This document shows positions 25,756 through 34,340 of a stretch of 38,138 nt of DNA, one piece after another. Location of the stretch: contig DAOUQC010000048.1 in assembly GCA_030625775.1 (NCBI GenBank), forward strand, positions 1 through 38,138. Reading direction: 5' to 3'. Numbering within the stretch: the first letter of the stretch is position 1; the number at the start of each line of letters is the position of its first letter. The position numbers were made by a program, and so were the translations under genes. The notes under the pieces were generated by a model. That model worked only from the letters and a program-made list of their open reading frames with translations. It had not been told where the DNA came from and searched no databases. Origin of the DNA: Verrucomicrobiota bacterium (GTDB lineage: Bacteria; Verrucomicrobiota; Verrucomicrobiia; Verrucomicrobiales; DEV007).

Positions 25756-26688
25756 TTATCGATCCACTCGATCCAGCCAAGACAACACGTCATTGAGCAC
25801 GACTTTGACATGTTTTTTGTCGAGCCCGACGTGATCGGAATCGTACCAGATCACTTCCGCCTGTTTGCCGGCGGTTTCAATGAGGGCTTCTGCGGCGGCT
25901 TGGGGAATGATGCTGTCCCGGGTTCCGTTTTGAATAAGCAGAGGGCGGGAAGTGAGTTTCCCCGCGAAGAGCAGCGGGTCGGCAGGTGCCATCAGGAAGG
26001 CCGCTCCAGTGACGGCTTTTGAGGTCCAATTACCGAGCTCTTCCCGGATGATTTTGCTATCACCGAAGTGGCTCCAGCCGCCTCCTCCGTAGATCAGCGC
26101 AGTGGCTGATACCCTCGGTTCCTGTGCTGCGACGATGGTTCCCATCATGGCTCCGAAACTGGCCCCCACCAGATAGATGCGTTCAGAAGAGATTTCTGCA
26201 TTGCTTTGCAAATAATCAACCAGCCGCCGAGTTTCCATCACGGTCAGGGCGGCCCGGCGCCGGATGGCCAGTCCCTTGGATATAGGGTTGGTACCAGCGG
26301 CAAGTCGTCTTTCGCCACGGGTGTACTGATCGAAGCAGACGATGGCGTAGCCATGCTTGGTGAAATAGGGGGCGATTATTTCGAGGAAGGATTTGCTCTG
26401 GCCGATGCCATGCAAAAAAATTACGCAAGGTAAAGGGGTGTTAGCTTGTTTGACTGGATAAAATGAGATCAGGGGCACCGGCATGCCATCAACTCCTTCA
26501 AAAATTACTTCCTGTGACCGCAGCTCTTCTTGAGTGTGCTGGGATAGAGTTCGGGCATTCAGAGGGGCATCAGAATCATAGGCAGTGTAAAAGCTGCGAT
26601 CTGATTTCACTTTGAGAAACCACAGGGAAAGAAGAATGATCAGACCGACGCAACCAAGTCTTAAAATCCAACGGAATAGCGTTTTCAT
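25756..26688 (-). CDS. Membrane-anchored alpha/beta hydrolase
   Basis: The 310-residue protein has an N-terminal membrane segment (about 7-27, WILRLGCVGLIILLSLWFLKV) and a periplasm-facing hydrolase domain: oxyanion region VIFLHGIGQSKS (89-100), nucleophile S177 in GASFGAMMG, acid D258 in NGTRDSIIP and H286 in DSDHVGL. It resembles the dienelactone hydrolase/prolyl oligopeptidase group, but the substrate cannot be named. It is similar in plan to the gene at 16204-17058, though the motifs differ and they need not be paralogues. Apparently a single-gene unit. Confidence 0.85.
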   Translation of the reverse strand: MKTLFRWILRLGCVGLIILLSLWFLKVKSDRSFYTAYDSDAPLNARTLSQHTQEELRSQEVIFEGVDGMPVPLISFYPVKQANTPLPCVIFLHGIGQSKSFLEIIAPYFTKHGYAIVCFDQYTRGERRLAAGTNPISKGLAIRRRAALTVMETRRLVDYLQSNAEISSERIYLVGASFGAMMGTIVAAQEPRVSATALIYGGGGWSHFGDSKIIREELGNWTSKAVTGAAFLMAPADPLLFAGKLTSRPLLIQNGTRDSIIPQAAAEALIETAGKQAEVIWYDSDHVGLDKKHVKVVLNDVLSWLDRVDR

Positions 26689-26754
26689 TTTTACAGGGAA
26701 TAATCTACTTCATCACTGTAGCGCAAAAATGGTTTCAGCCCAGGGAATTGAGTA

Positions 26755-26967
26755 TCAGGATGATTGCCGTCCCTGCCGCCACTTGGTGCGGTAGTTCATC
26801 ACCCAGTCAAGCAGGGTGGCGTCAAATCCAATGTCGTGACCGACTTCTTCACTTTTGAGCCATTTGTGGCGCATGATCTCTTCGCGCTCGGCGAGGAATT
26901 CTTGATAGAGGGAAGATTTTTCTAAGAGGGGATCAGGGGTCGTGGTTTTTGAGGGTTTTGCAGACAT
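26755..26967 (-). CDS. Small conserved-looking hypothetical protein (70 residues)
   Basis: I choose the ATG at 26967 (70 residues); an in-frame ATG at 27015 would add 16. Further extension runs into the opposite-strand PSD1 gene and is implausible. The C-terminal half, IMRHKWLKSEEVGHDIGFDATLLDWVMNYRTKW, looks like a folded, conserved segment and faintly recalls the HRWLxSExxGRDVG text of DUF4032 proteins; that link is weak. The protein is acidic/basic mixed, soluble and has no signal peptide. It is divergent from the PSD1 gene, sharing about 180 bp of upstream DNA. Confidence 0.6.
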   Translation of the reverse strand: MSAKPSKTTTPDPLLEKSSLYQEFLAEREEIMRHKWLKSEEVGHDIGFDATLLDWVMNYRTKWRQGRQSS

Positions 26968-27150
26968 GGCAGGAGCTGGAAGGATAGGGAACTGGACTTC
27001 GATACGCTTCTCCATAGTGGAAGCAAGGGAAAACCAGTGGCTTTTGAGCAGAATATGACTTCTTTTGTCAAAAATTAGGATCGGGGGAACAGCTCTGGAA
27101 AAGTGCATGGCTGTTCCACCTGTTTTCTGATCCTCAAACCCACCCTGCCT

Positions 27151-29841
27151 GTGTTGAAACTCACAATTAATTCGAGCGTATTTAAGATCTCTCCTGTGGG
27201 GCTTGTATTGTTTGCTGCATTGGCTATTCCCCAGGGACATGCAACTCCAGCAAACAAGAAGGCCTTCGAAAGGCATATGGGGCCGCTGTTTGATGTGCAA
27301 CTGGATAGCTGCGCGACTTGTCATGTGCATGCCGAAGCTGCAGAAGGGGCACATACGCTGGAGGATTTTCCTCACAATGTTTTTGGTGAGCAATTGCGTG
27401 CGGTGAAAGAGGTGTGGAAGAAGGAGGGCAAGCGGGCATCGATTGGTGAGCGTCTGATCTTCGTTGCTAAAGAAGATGCGGATGGAGACGGCGTCAGTAA
27501 CCTCGATGAAATTCTGATGGGGCGTAAGCCGGGCGATGCGGAAGATTTTCCCGATGCAAAAGAGAAAACGCAAATTGGTGAGCGTGCTCAGTTGTTTGCA
27601 AAATATTTAGACCGTTACCCCTGGCATCCGTTTGAGGCCGTGAAGCGTCCGGCGGTTCCTGAAGTGAAACCCGAGCATCAGCAATGGGTGCGAAATGAGA
27701 TCGATGCTTTCCTGGTGGCCGAACAGGAAGTGCGGGGCCTGAGTCCGAGGACTGAAGCACCTAAAGAAGTGTGGCTGCGCAGAGTGCATCTGGATCTGAT
27801 TGGCTTGGCACCGACGCCTGAAGAAGTGAGGGCTTTTTTGGCGGACGAGTCGGCAAACGCACACGAGAAGGTGGTCGATCATTTGTTGCAGAGCTCTGCT
27901 TATGGCGAGCGCTGGGGGCGGCACTGGATGGACATCTGGCGTTACGCGGACTGGGGAGGATACAAAAAGGCGGTTCGTTTTAGTCAGCCGCATATCTGGC
28001 GTTGGCGCGACTGGATCGTTGAGGCTTTGAATGAAGACAAGAGTTACGACCGGATGATTGTTGAAATGCTCGCAGCCGACGAGGCCGCTCCCGAGGATGA
28101 AGAGGCCTTGCGTGCGACTGGTTATTTGGTGCGAAATTTTCATGGAGGCAGTCGTGACGTCTGGCTGGACAATGTGGTGTCGCACACTTCGCAGGCTTTC
28201 CTCGGCGTGTCGATGGGTTGTGTACGTTGTCACGATCACAAATACGATCCGATTCCGCAGGAGGCCTATTATGAAATGCGGGCGATTTTCGAGCCGTACC
28301 ATGTGCGCACCGATCATGTGCCTGGCGAACTGGATACCAAAAAAATGGGGATGCCGAGAGCATTTGACCAGACAGTCGCGGCGAAAACTTATCTATTGGC
28401 GCGAGGTGACGAACGTTTCCCGGTGAAGGACAAGGTCATGCTGCCCGGAGTTCCGAAGGCGCTGGGGGGAGATTACAAAGCTGTGTCTGTGAAGTTGCCG
28501 CGTCTGGCCTATCAGCCCTCGAAACGGGATTTCGTGAAGAAGGGCATGATGGATGCCGAGCAGGATGAAGTAGCGAAGGCAAAAGCGGCGCTGGCGAAGG
28601 TGAAAAAGGATTCATCTGATGATAGGGCCAAAGTAAAAGCAGCCGAATTGAAATTACTGGCGGCACAAAGCAAACAAAATGCCTTGGTATCCTTGTTCAA
28701 GGTGGAGTCGATGGAGGACAAGGGCAAGAAGGGCAGCGCGGAATGGAAAAAGGTGGCAGCTGCGACAGCGAAGATTCAACAGCAACTGGTGCTCACCGAG
28801 GCGAAGGCCAAGCTGGCGCTTGGCGAAAGTGAAAAAGTGGTGGCTGCTAATCGCATGAGCAAAGCAAAGAGCGGAAAGGATAACAAGAGCATGGCCAGTG
28901 CCAGCAAGGCGATGAAAGCGGCAGGTAAGAAAATCGAGGATGCCAAGAAGGCAGTGGTGGCTGCGGAGAAGATGAACAAAAAGCCTGTCACGGAGAAATA
29001 CAAAGTCAGGGAGGGCTTGAACTATCCCGCGACCAGCACCGGACGCCGACTGGCATTTGCCAAATGGTTGGGTAGTGAGGCCAATCCGCTGACAGCGCGG
29101 GTGGCGATGAATCATATCTGGTTGCGGCATTTTGGTCAGGCCATTGTGCCGACGGTTGCCGAGTTCGGTGCCAACGGGCGTGAGCCAACGCATCCGGCAC
29201 TGCTGGACTGGTTGGCAGCGGAGTTCATGAGTCGTGGCTGGAGCATGAAGGAGATGCATCGTCTGATCGTGACCAGTGCGGCCTATCGCATGAGCAGCAC
29301 ACCGGAGAAAAATAATTTTGCCATCGATCCGGATAATATCTATCTCTGGCACATGCCTTCTCGCCGGATGGAGGGCGAGATTGTGCGCGACAATCTGTTA
29401 TGGATTGCTGGTCGAATGGATCCGACGATGGGTGGGCCTGACATCGATCACACCACGGCACAGGAATCCCAGCGGCGCAGTATTTACCTGCGGCATGGGC
29501 GTGAAAAGCTGGTCGAATTTGTGCAGATTTTCGACGGGCCTAAAGTCAGTGAATGTTATATGCGGGAGGAGAGCGTGCAACCGCACCAGGCACTGGCAAT
29601 GGCGAACAGCAAGCTGACCAATCTGGCAGCGCACGGCATTTCGGAACGAGTGAACGGTCAGACAGGTGCGGACTTGGCGGATTTTGTAGAGCAGGCCTTT
29701 TTAACCGTGTTGGGAAAATCTCCCAAAGCGGAAGAAAAAAAGCTATGCCTGAAATTTTTGGAAAGTGGCGACATCGTGCGAAAAAAAGAACGTCTGGTTG
29801 CCGTATTGCTGAATCACAATGATTTTGTGACGGTGCGCTAG
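27151..29841 (+). CDS. Secreted DUF1549/DUF1553 (PSD1) cytochrome-type protein
   Basis: A GTG at 27151 gives a signal peptide (MLKLTINSSVFKISPVGLVLFAALAIPQGHA) and 896 residues; the frame also has a GTG at 27103 and a TTG at 27154. The N-terminal part has one heme-type CATCH (54-58) and a calcium-loop-like DADGDGVSNLDE (about 108-119). Next comes DUF1549 (about 170-400) with CVRCHDHKYDP (357-367), and near the end DUF1553 (about 620-880, with LTARVAMNHIWLRHFG). A Lys/Ala-rich helical insertion lies at about 468-615. Family members are exported and always occur with DUF1501 partners, as here; the biochemical role is undefined. Confidence 0.88.
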   Translation: MLKLTINSSVFKISPVGLVLFAALAIPQGHATPANKKAFERHMGPLFDVQLDSCATCHVHAEAAEGAHTLEDFPHNVFGEQLRAVKEVWKKEGKRASIGERLIFVAKEDADGDGVSNLDEILMGRKPGDAEDFPDAKEKTQIGERAQLFAKYLDRYPWHPFEAVKRPAVPEVKPEHQQWVRNEIDAFLVAEQEVRGLSPRTEAPKEVWLRRVHLDLIGLAPTPEEVRAFLADESANAHEKVVDHLLQSSAYGERWGRHWMDIWRYADWGGYKKAVRFSQPHIWRWRDWIVEALNEDKSYDRMIVEMLAADEAAPEDEEALRATGYLVRNFHGGSRDVWLDNVVSHTSQAFLGVSMGCVRCHDHKYDPIPQEAYYEMRAIFEPYHVRTDHVPGELDTKKMGMPRAFDQTVAAKTYLLARGDERFPVKDKVMLPGVPKALGGDYKAVSVKLPRLAYQPSKRDFVKKGMMDAEQDEVAKAKAALAKVKKDSSDDRAKVKAAELKLLAAQSKQNALVSLFKVESMEDKGKKGSAEWKKVAAATAKIQQQLVLTEAKAKLALGESEKVVAANRMSKAKSGKDNKSMASASKAMKAAGKKIEDAKKAVVAAEKMNKKPVTEKYKVREGLNYPATSTGRRLAFAKWLGSEANPLTARVAMNHIWLRHFGQAIVPTVAEFGANGREPTHPALLDWLAAEFMSRGWSMKEMHRLIVTSAAYRMSSTPEKNNFAIDPDNIYLWHMPSRRMEGEIVRDNLLWIAGRMDPTMGGPDIDHTTAQESQRRSIYLRHGREKLVEFVQIFDGPKVSECYMREESVQPHQALAMANSKLTNLAAHGISERVNGQTGADLADFVEQAFLTVLGKSPKAEEKKLCLKFLESGDIVRKKERLVAVLLNHNDFVTVR

Positions 29842-29874
29842 TTGAACATTGGATTGATGATGAATATTGGAAAC

Positions 29875-29882
29875 GGAGGGGG
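29875..29882 (+). promoter_or_regulatory. Strong Shine-Dalgarno site deciding the DUF1501 start
   Basis: GGAGGGGG ends one base before the ATG at 29884; the GGAGG core is 4 bases from it. This, together with the twin-arginine motif directly after, favours 29884 over the earlier TTG/ATG codons at 29842-29862. Confidence 0.7.
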
Positions 29883-29883
29883 A

Positions 29884-31350
29884 ATGAACCGGCGGACTTT
29901 TTTGGGTGATACCGGAATGGGATTCACTGGTATGGCGCTGTCAGCGATGATGTTTAAGGGAGGGGAGGCTCAGGCGGCCAAAGGCTGGGCGCCACCGACC
30001 GGCAAACCCTATTTTCCAGCCAAAGCGAAATCGGTGATCTGGATTTTTAATATTGGTGGAGTCAGTCACTTGGAGAGCTTTGATCCCAAACCGGCCTTGA
30101 ACACTTATGTTGGAAAATCAATCAGCGAAACTCCTTACGCTGATCGCATACTGAACAAGGATGCGATCAATAAAATCCTGCTTGATCCCAAAAAACAGAA
30201 GCGTGAGGTTTTGCAAAAAATTCTTCCTTTGCAAACGGGTTACAAACGTTACGGGAAAAGTGGTCTCGAAGTCAGTGACTGGTTTCCGCACATGGGTTCC
30301 TGTGCCGATGATATCTCTGTGCTACGCGGCATGTGGACGATTGATAACAATCACGGGGCGCAACTCACATTTCACACCGGGCGTAAGATCACCGAGGGCG
30401 CGTTTCCGACGATCGGGTCGTGGGCGAGTTATGGTTTGGGAACGCTGAATGAGAACCTGCCGGAGTTTGTGGTGCTGGGTAATCCGAGTGCCGACTGTTG
30501 TGGTGCGGCCTGGACACATGGATCTGCATACCTCGGACCGGAGTATGCGGGTGTGCGTTTGAAGGTGGATCCCAGGAATCCGATTTCCTTTGTGCAACCC
30601 GATGATGTGAAAGCGACTTTGCAGGAACAGCGGGAGAACTTCGGTTTGCTCGGGCAACTCAATCGGATTTCGGGCATTGATTACCCGAATGACAAAAAAC
30701 TTCGCGCGCGCATCAAGAGTTACGAACTGGCTTTTGAAATGCAGTCATCGGTGCCGGAGGTGATGGATCTCGGCAAGGAACCTGAACACATCCGCAAGTT
30801 GTATGGGATCGATGCCAAGGAAACCAAAGCCTTTGGTGAGAAATGTCTGGCCGCACGTCGGATGGTCGAGCGCGGGGTGCGTTTTATACAGATATTCCAT
30901 GGCTACCGCGGCAACGCAGGTGCCTGGGATTCCCATCGCGACATCAAGCGGCTTCATGGCACTTTGTCGAAAGAAGTGGATCAACCAGTGGCAGGATTGA
31001 TCAAGGATCTCAAACAACGTGGGCTGCTGGATGACACTATGATCGTATGGGGTTCGGAGTTTGGCCGCACGCCTGGAGGACAGGGAGCCAAGGGCTCGGC
31101 GATCACGGGTCGAGATCATCATCCGCATGGATTTTCTGTGGTGATGGCCGGTGGCGGATTGAAAAAAGGTTATGTGGATGGAGCGACGGATGAACTGGGT
31201 TTTCACGCTACCGAAGAACGACACTATGTGACAGATATCCACGCCACGGTTTTGCATCAACTGGGTTTGGATCCCCGGCGCATGGAAGTGCCCGGTAGAA
31301 AGCGCCTCGACCGCGACTTCGGCGAGCCGATCAAAAAAATCATCGCATGA
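29884..31350 (+). CDS. DUF1501 family Tat-exported protein
   Basis: The 488-residue protein begins MNRRTFLGDTGMGFTGMALSAMMF, a twin-arginine signal. The body shows the DUF1501 text in order: KSVIWIFNIGGVSHLESFDPKPAL, the region around YADRILN-KDAI, PHMGSCADDISVLRGMWTI, GSWASYGLG, QIFHGYRGNAGAWDSH, and the metal-ligand-like WGSEFGRTPGGQG and GRDHHPHGFSVVMAGGG. The fold resembles sulfatase/alkaline phosphatase superfamily members. It follows the PSD1 gene by 42 bp and is presumably cotranscribed; the two families are almost always paired. Function is unproven. Confidence 0.9.
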   Translation: MNRRTFLGDTGMGFTGMALSAMMFKGGEAQAAKGWAPPTGKPYFPAKAKSVIWIFNIGGVSHLESFDPKPALNTYVGKSISETPYADRILNKDAINKILLDPKKQKREVLQKILPLQTGYKRYGKSGLEVSDWFPHMGSCADDISVLRGMWTIDNNHGAQLTFHTGRKITEGAFPTIGSWASYGLGTLNENLPEFVVLGNPSADCCGAAWTHGSAYLGPEYAGVRLKVDPRNPISFVQPDDVKATLQEQRENFGLLGQLNRISGIDYPNDKKLRARIKSYELAFEMQSSVPEVMDLGKEPEHIRKLYGIDAKETKAFGEKCLAARRMVERGVRFIQIFHGYRGNAGAWDSHRDIKRLHGTLSKEVDQPVAGLIKDLKQRGLLDDTMIVWGSEFGRTPGGQGAKGSAITGRDHHPHGFSVVMAGGGLKKGYVDGATDELGFHATEERHYVTDIHATVLHQLGLDPRRMEVPGRKRLDRDFGEPIKKIIA

Positions 31351-31451
31351 GGTTGGGGGGCAACTATAAGGCTCCGGATAAGGTCTCCGAATAAAGCGGG
31401 TAACTAGTGAGATGGTTTACGAAATGATGGAGGATCTTGGAATTTGATTTC

Positions 31452-31877
31452 ATGCATTTGCTGGACATCAACGTTTTGATTGCATTGTGCGACTCGGAAC
31501 ATATTCATCATCAGAGGTCTCAGGACTGGTTTCTTTCATTACAACGAGACGCCTGGTCGACTTGCCCGATTACGGAGAATGGATTTATTCGAATCGTTGG
31601 TCAAAGTGCCTATATGAATTTTGATGGCGGGACAGAGGATGCGCGTGCGGTCTTGCGCGTACTCATCGATACACCGGGTCATCAATTTTGGGCTGACGAC
31701 CTGAGCTTGGCAGATGAAAATACTTTTCCAACACTCTCGGCGTCAAAGTACCTCACTGACCAATACTTGCTTGCTCTGTCGATACATCATGGGGCTCAGT
31801 TAGCTACTCTTGATGAACGCATTGATCCTATGCTAGTCGGTGGTGGGACAAAGGGCTACTTCTTGGTGCCTGGCTGA
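31452..31877 (+). CDS. PIN-domain protein (VapC-like ribonuclease toxin), no antitoxin seen
   Basis: The 141-residue protein starts at the ATG at 31452 (MHLLDINVLIAL); a TTG 5 codons upstream is also possible. The four PIN acids are visible: D5, E42 (TENGF), D103 (LTDQYLLAL) and D121 (LDERI). This corresponds to single-strand RNA nucleases of VapC-type toxin-antitoxin pairs. The 100 bp upstream hold no antitoxin of normal length; only a 21-codon open stretch ending in MVYEMMEDLGI and a TGA at 31445-31447 precedes it. It may be a stranded toxin or use an unusual antitoxin. Confidence 0.82.
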   Translation: MHLLDINVLIALCDSEHIHHQRSQDWFLSLQRDAWSTCPITENGFIRIVGQSAYMNFDGGTEDARAVLRVLIDTPGHQFWADDLSLADENTFPTLSASKYLTDQYLLALSIHHGAQLATLDERIDPMLVGGGTKGYFLVPG

Positions 31878-31923
31878 GCCAAGTGCTTGAGGTGAGTTTG
31901 ATATTGGTTAACTTCGTGCCGAA

Positions 31924-34191
31924 TTATTCACTCGAGTGTATTAAAAGTCGCAGTGAGTTCATGATGACCAGCAGGGTGGCTCCGGTATCGGCGAGGATGG
32001 CCATCCATAGGGAGGCTTCTCCCAGGATCGCCAGAATGAGAAATGCGGCTTTGATGCCGAGGGCGAAGGCGATGTTAAAACGAATAATACTGAGAGTGCG
32101 GCGTCCGAGATGGATCGTTTCAGCGACTTTTTCCAGATCATCCTGCATCAGGGTGATGTCGGAGGCTTCGATAGCGGTATCGGTGCCGGCGGCGCCCATG
32201 GAAATGCCAAGCGTTGCGGTGGCCATGGCGGGTGCGTCGTTGATACCGTCTCCGATCATGGCGACGTAGGTGTCGCTTTTCAGTAGTTCGTGGATCGCAT
32301 CGATTTTGTCTTCGGGCAGCAGGTCGCCCTTTGCCTGATCAATGCCGACTTGTCTGGCAATGACCTCAGCGGCGCGCTGGTTGTCACCGCTGAGCATGAC
32401 GATATTGCTGATTCCTGAATCTCGGATCGCTTCGATGGCGGCTTTGGCATTGTCGCGGATTTTGTCACCGACTGAGAGGATGCCAATGATTTCTCCCTTG
32501 CAGTCATCGTGGGGTTGATGCGCAACGACAACGATGGACAGGCCTTCGTTTTCTATGTCCGCCAGAATCTTTTCAGTTTGTTTGGAACAAATACCGAGGT
32601 CGTGGACAAAGCGGTGATTGCCGACCAGATAGGAATGTGAATCAATGCTGCCCTGGGCACCGCGCCCCTGCTTGGTCTGGTAATTTTCGCTGCGCGGGTA
32701 GTCGATGTTTTTTTGATCTGCGTATTCTATAATCGCCCGGGCAATCGGATGATCGGAATGCGTATCGATAGCGGCGGCGATACGCAGGACCTCTTCTTTG
32801 CTACTGCCGTTCAGAGGAACGATGTTTTGCACAGCGGGTTTGCCCTCGGTGATCGTTCCGGTTTTGTCCAAGGCCAGCGCACGCAGGCGGGCGACTGCTT
32901 CCAGGCTGACGCCTCCTTTGACCAGAACGCCGCGCCGCGCCAGCAGGGTGAGGCCGGAGACGATGCTGACCGGGGTGGAAATGACCAGAGCGCAAGGGCA
33001 GGCGATGACCAAGAGCACCAGTGATCGATAAAACCAGACGCCCCATTCCTGATTGGCAATCAGCGGAGGTAAGAGGAAAACCAACAGCGCCACGATCATC
33101 ACGATGGGGGTGTAGTATTTGGCAAATTGATCAACAAATTTCTGTGACGGTGCCTTTTGCGTTTGGGCTTCTTCGATCAGGTAAATCATTCGCGCCAGCA
33201 TGGTGTCTGCGTAAGCCTTGGTGACACGAACGAGGAGTGAACCATCTCCGTTGACCGTGCCGGCGAATACGCTGTCACCGGTTTTTTTGGAGACCGGCAT
33301 CGACTCGCCGGTGATCGGTGCCTGGTTGATATAGGACTCACCTTCGATGACTTCACCATCGAGTGGAACCCGGGCGCCGGATTTGATAGCGATGACGGCA
33401 TTGCTATCAACAGATTCAACAGGTACTTCTTCGAAGTCATCGTTGCCGTTTTGCACCAGAGCAAGTTTGGGGGTGAGATCGAGTAGGGATTGAATCGCCC
33501 GCCGGGCTCGCGAGACACTGTAGGATTCGAGTAGTTCGGAGATGGAAAAAAGCACCACCACCATGGCGCTTTCTGACCACTCGCCGATGAAGGCCGCTCC
33601 GATGACGGCGATGGTCATCAGCAGGTTCATGTCGGCCTGGAACCTGCCCAGGGCCGCCAGTGCTTTGGGGTAGATGAACCAGCCGCCGGAAATAATGGCG
33701 ATGACAAATATCGGAGTCGTGAGGGATGGCGGTGCCAGCTTTTGCCAGCCGAGCAGCAGTCCCAGTCCGCAGGCGACTGCAGAAATGATGACGGCGATGA
33801 GACGTTGTTTCTGTGCTGTGGAAGTTTCGTCTGTTGAGGCTGAGGGGCTTCGTTGTTGGTAGATGGACGCTTTGAGTCCGGTTTTGTCGATGGCGGTGAT
33901 CAGGGTAAGCGCATTGATTTGAGTTTCGTGGCCGATGGTGACCCGGCCGGTCAAGACATTCACATCCACTTGCCTGACTCCTTGAATGGGTTCCAGTGCC
34001 TTGCGGATCAGTTTGGCTTCGTCCGGACAGTCCACGCCTTCTACGGTCAGGAGGGTGGTCGAAGGGGCGTTGATGTCGGGTTCAGTCTGTGAGGGTGATG
34101 ATTGGAGGTCCGTGGGGTCGCAGTTGCAGGATGAGCAGGCGTTTTTATCTGCTTCATCCTGATGGTCGGCCTTGTGATGGTAGCGGGTCAT
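31924..34191 (-). CDS. cadA: Heavy-metal-translocating P1B-type ATPase (CadA/ZntA-like)
   Basis: This 755-residue inner-membrane pump should export Zn2+, Cd2+ or Pb2+. The N-terminus carries a His/Cys cluster (H5, H6, H10, C19, C22, C24) followed by an HMA domain (about 46-112) with the VEGVDCPDEA form rather than CxxC, common in ZntA/CadA relatives. Other marks are ITGESMPVSKK, the transport motif CPC at 398-400, the phosphorylated aspartate D442 in DKTGTITEG, the SDHP motif, and GDGINDAPAM. The order of eight membrane segments is normal. No MerR/ArsR regulator lies beside it; a 19-bp dyad at 34264-34282 in the upstream region could be regulatory. Confidence 0.93.
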   Translation of the reverse strand: MTRYHHKADHQDEADKNACSSCNCDPTDLQSSPSQTEPDINAPSTTLLTVEGVDCPDEAKLIRKALEPIQGVRQVDVNVLTGRVTIGHETQINALTLITAIDKTGLKASIYQQRSPSASTDETSTAQKQRLIAVIISAVACGLGLLLGWQKLAPPSLTTPIFVIAIISGGWFIYPKALAALGRFQADMNLLMTIAVIGAAFIGEWSESAMVVVLFSISELLESYSVSRARRAIQSLLDLTPKLALVQNGNDDFEEVPVESVDSNAVIAIKSGARVPLDGEVIEGESYINQAPITGESMPVSKKTGDSVFAGTVNGDGSLLVRVTKAYADTMLARMIYLIEEAQTQKAPSQKFVDQFAKYYTPIVMIVALLVFLLPPLIANQEWGVWFYRSLVLLVIACPCALVISTPVSIVSGLTLLARRGVLVKGGVSLEAVARLRALALDKTGTITEGKPAVQNIVPLNGSSKEEVLRIAAAIDTHSDHPIARAIIEYADQKNIDYPRSENYQTKQGRGAQGSIDSHSYLVGNHRFVHDLGICSKQTEKILADIENEGLSIVVVAHQPHDDCKGEIIGILSVGDKIRDNAKAAIEAIRDSGISNIVMLSGDNQRAAEVIARQVGIDQAKGDLLPEDKIDAIHELLKSDTYVAMIGDGINDAPAMATATLGISMGAAGTDTAIEASDITLMQDDLEKVAETIHLGRRTLSIIRFNIAFALGIKAAFLILAILGEASLWMAILADTGATLLVIMNSLRLLIHSSE

Positions 34192-34263
34192 GTCGGGAGA
34201 TTTCTAGCGATTGGCATGGGATTTGCAGGCAGTGAATGTGAAATAAGGGCCGGACTGGCTATT

Positions 34264-34282
34264 CATGGGCATCCTGCCCATG
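34264..34282. promoter_or_regulatory. Dyad CATGGGCA-TCC-TGCCCATG between cadA and sulfatase
   Basis: A perfect 8-bp inverted repeat with a 3-bp centre stands 73 bp before the cadA start and 59 bp before the sulfatase start. It is not a MerR-type cadmium/zinc operator by sequence. It may be an operator for either gene or a common intergenic repeat. Confidence 0.4.
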
Positions 34283-34340
34283 CTACTTGAGGTGAATTTG
34301 GGGTTGATGCATTTTTGTCCATTGTTAGGTTCAGAGTAGA

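Noticed and set aside
26968-27573. N-terminal extension (to 272 residues) of the small minus-strand gene
   Set aside because: It would run antisense through the signal peptide and heme motif of the PSD1 protein; the extension has no domain.
31886-34300. Near-identical 15-mers (CTTGAGGTGAGTTTG and CTTGAGGTGAATTTG) flanking cadA as possible mobile-element borders
   Set aside because: With one mismatch, pairs of this length are expected by chance in 38 kb; there is no transposase or integrase and no inverted repeats at the ends.
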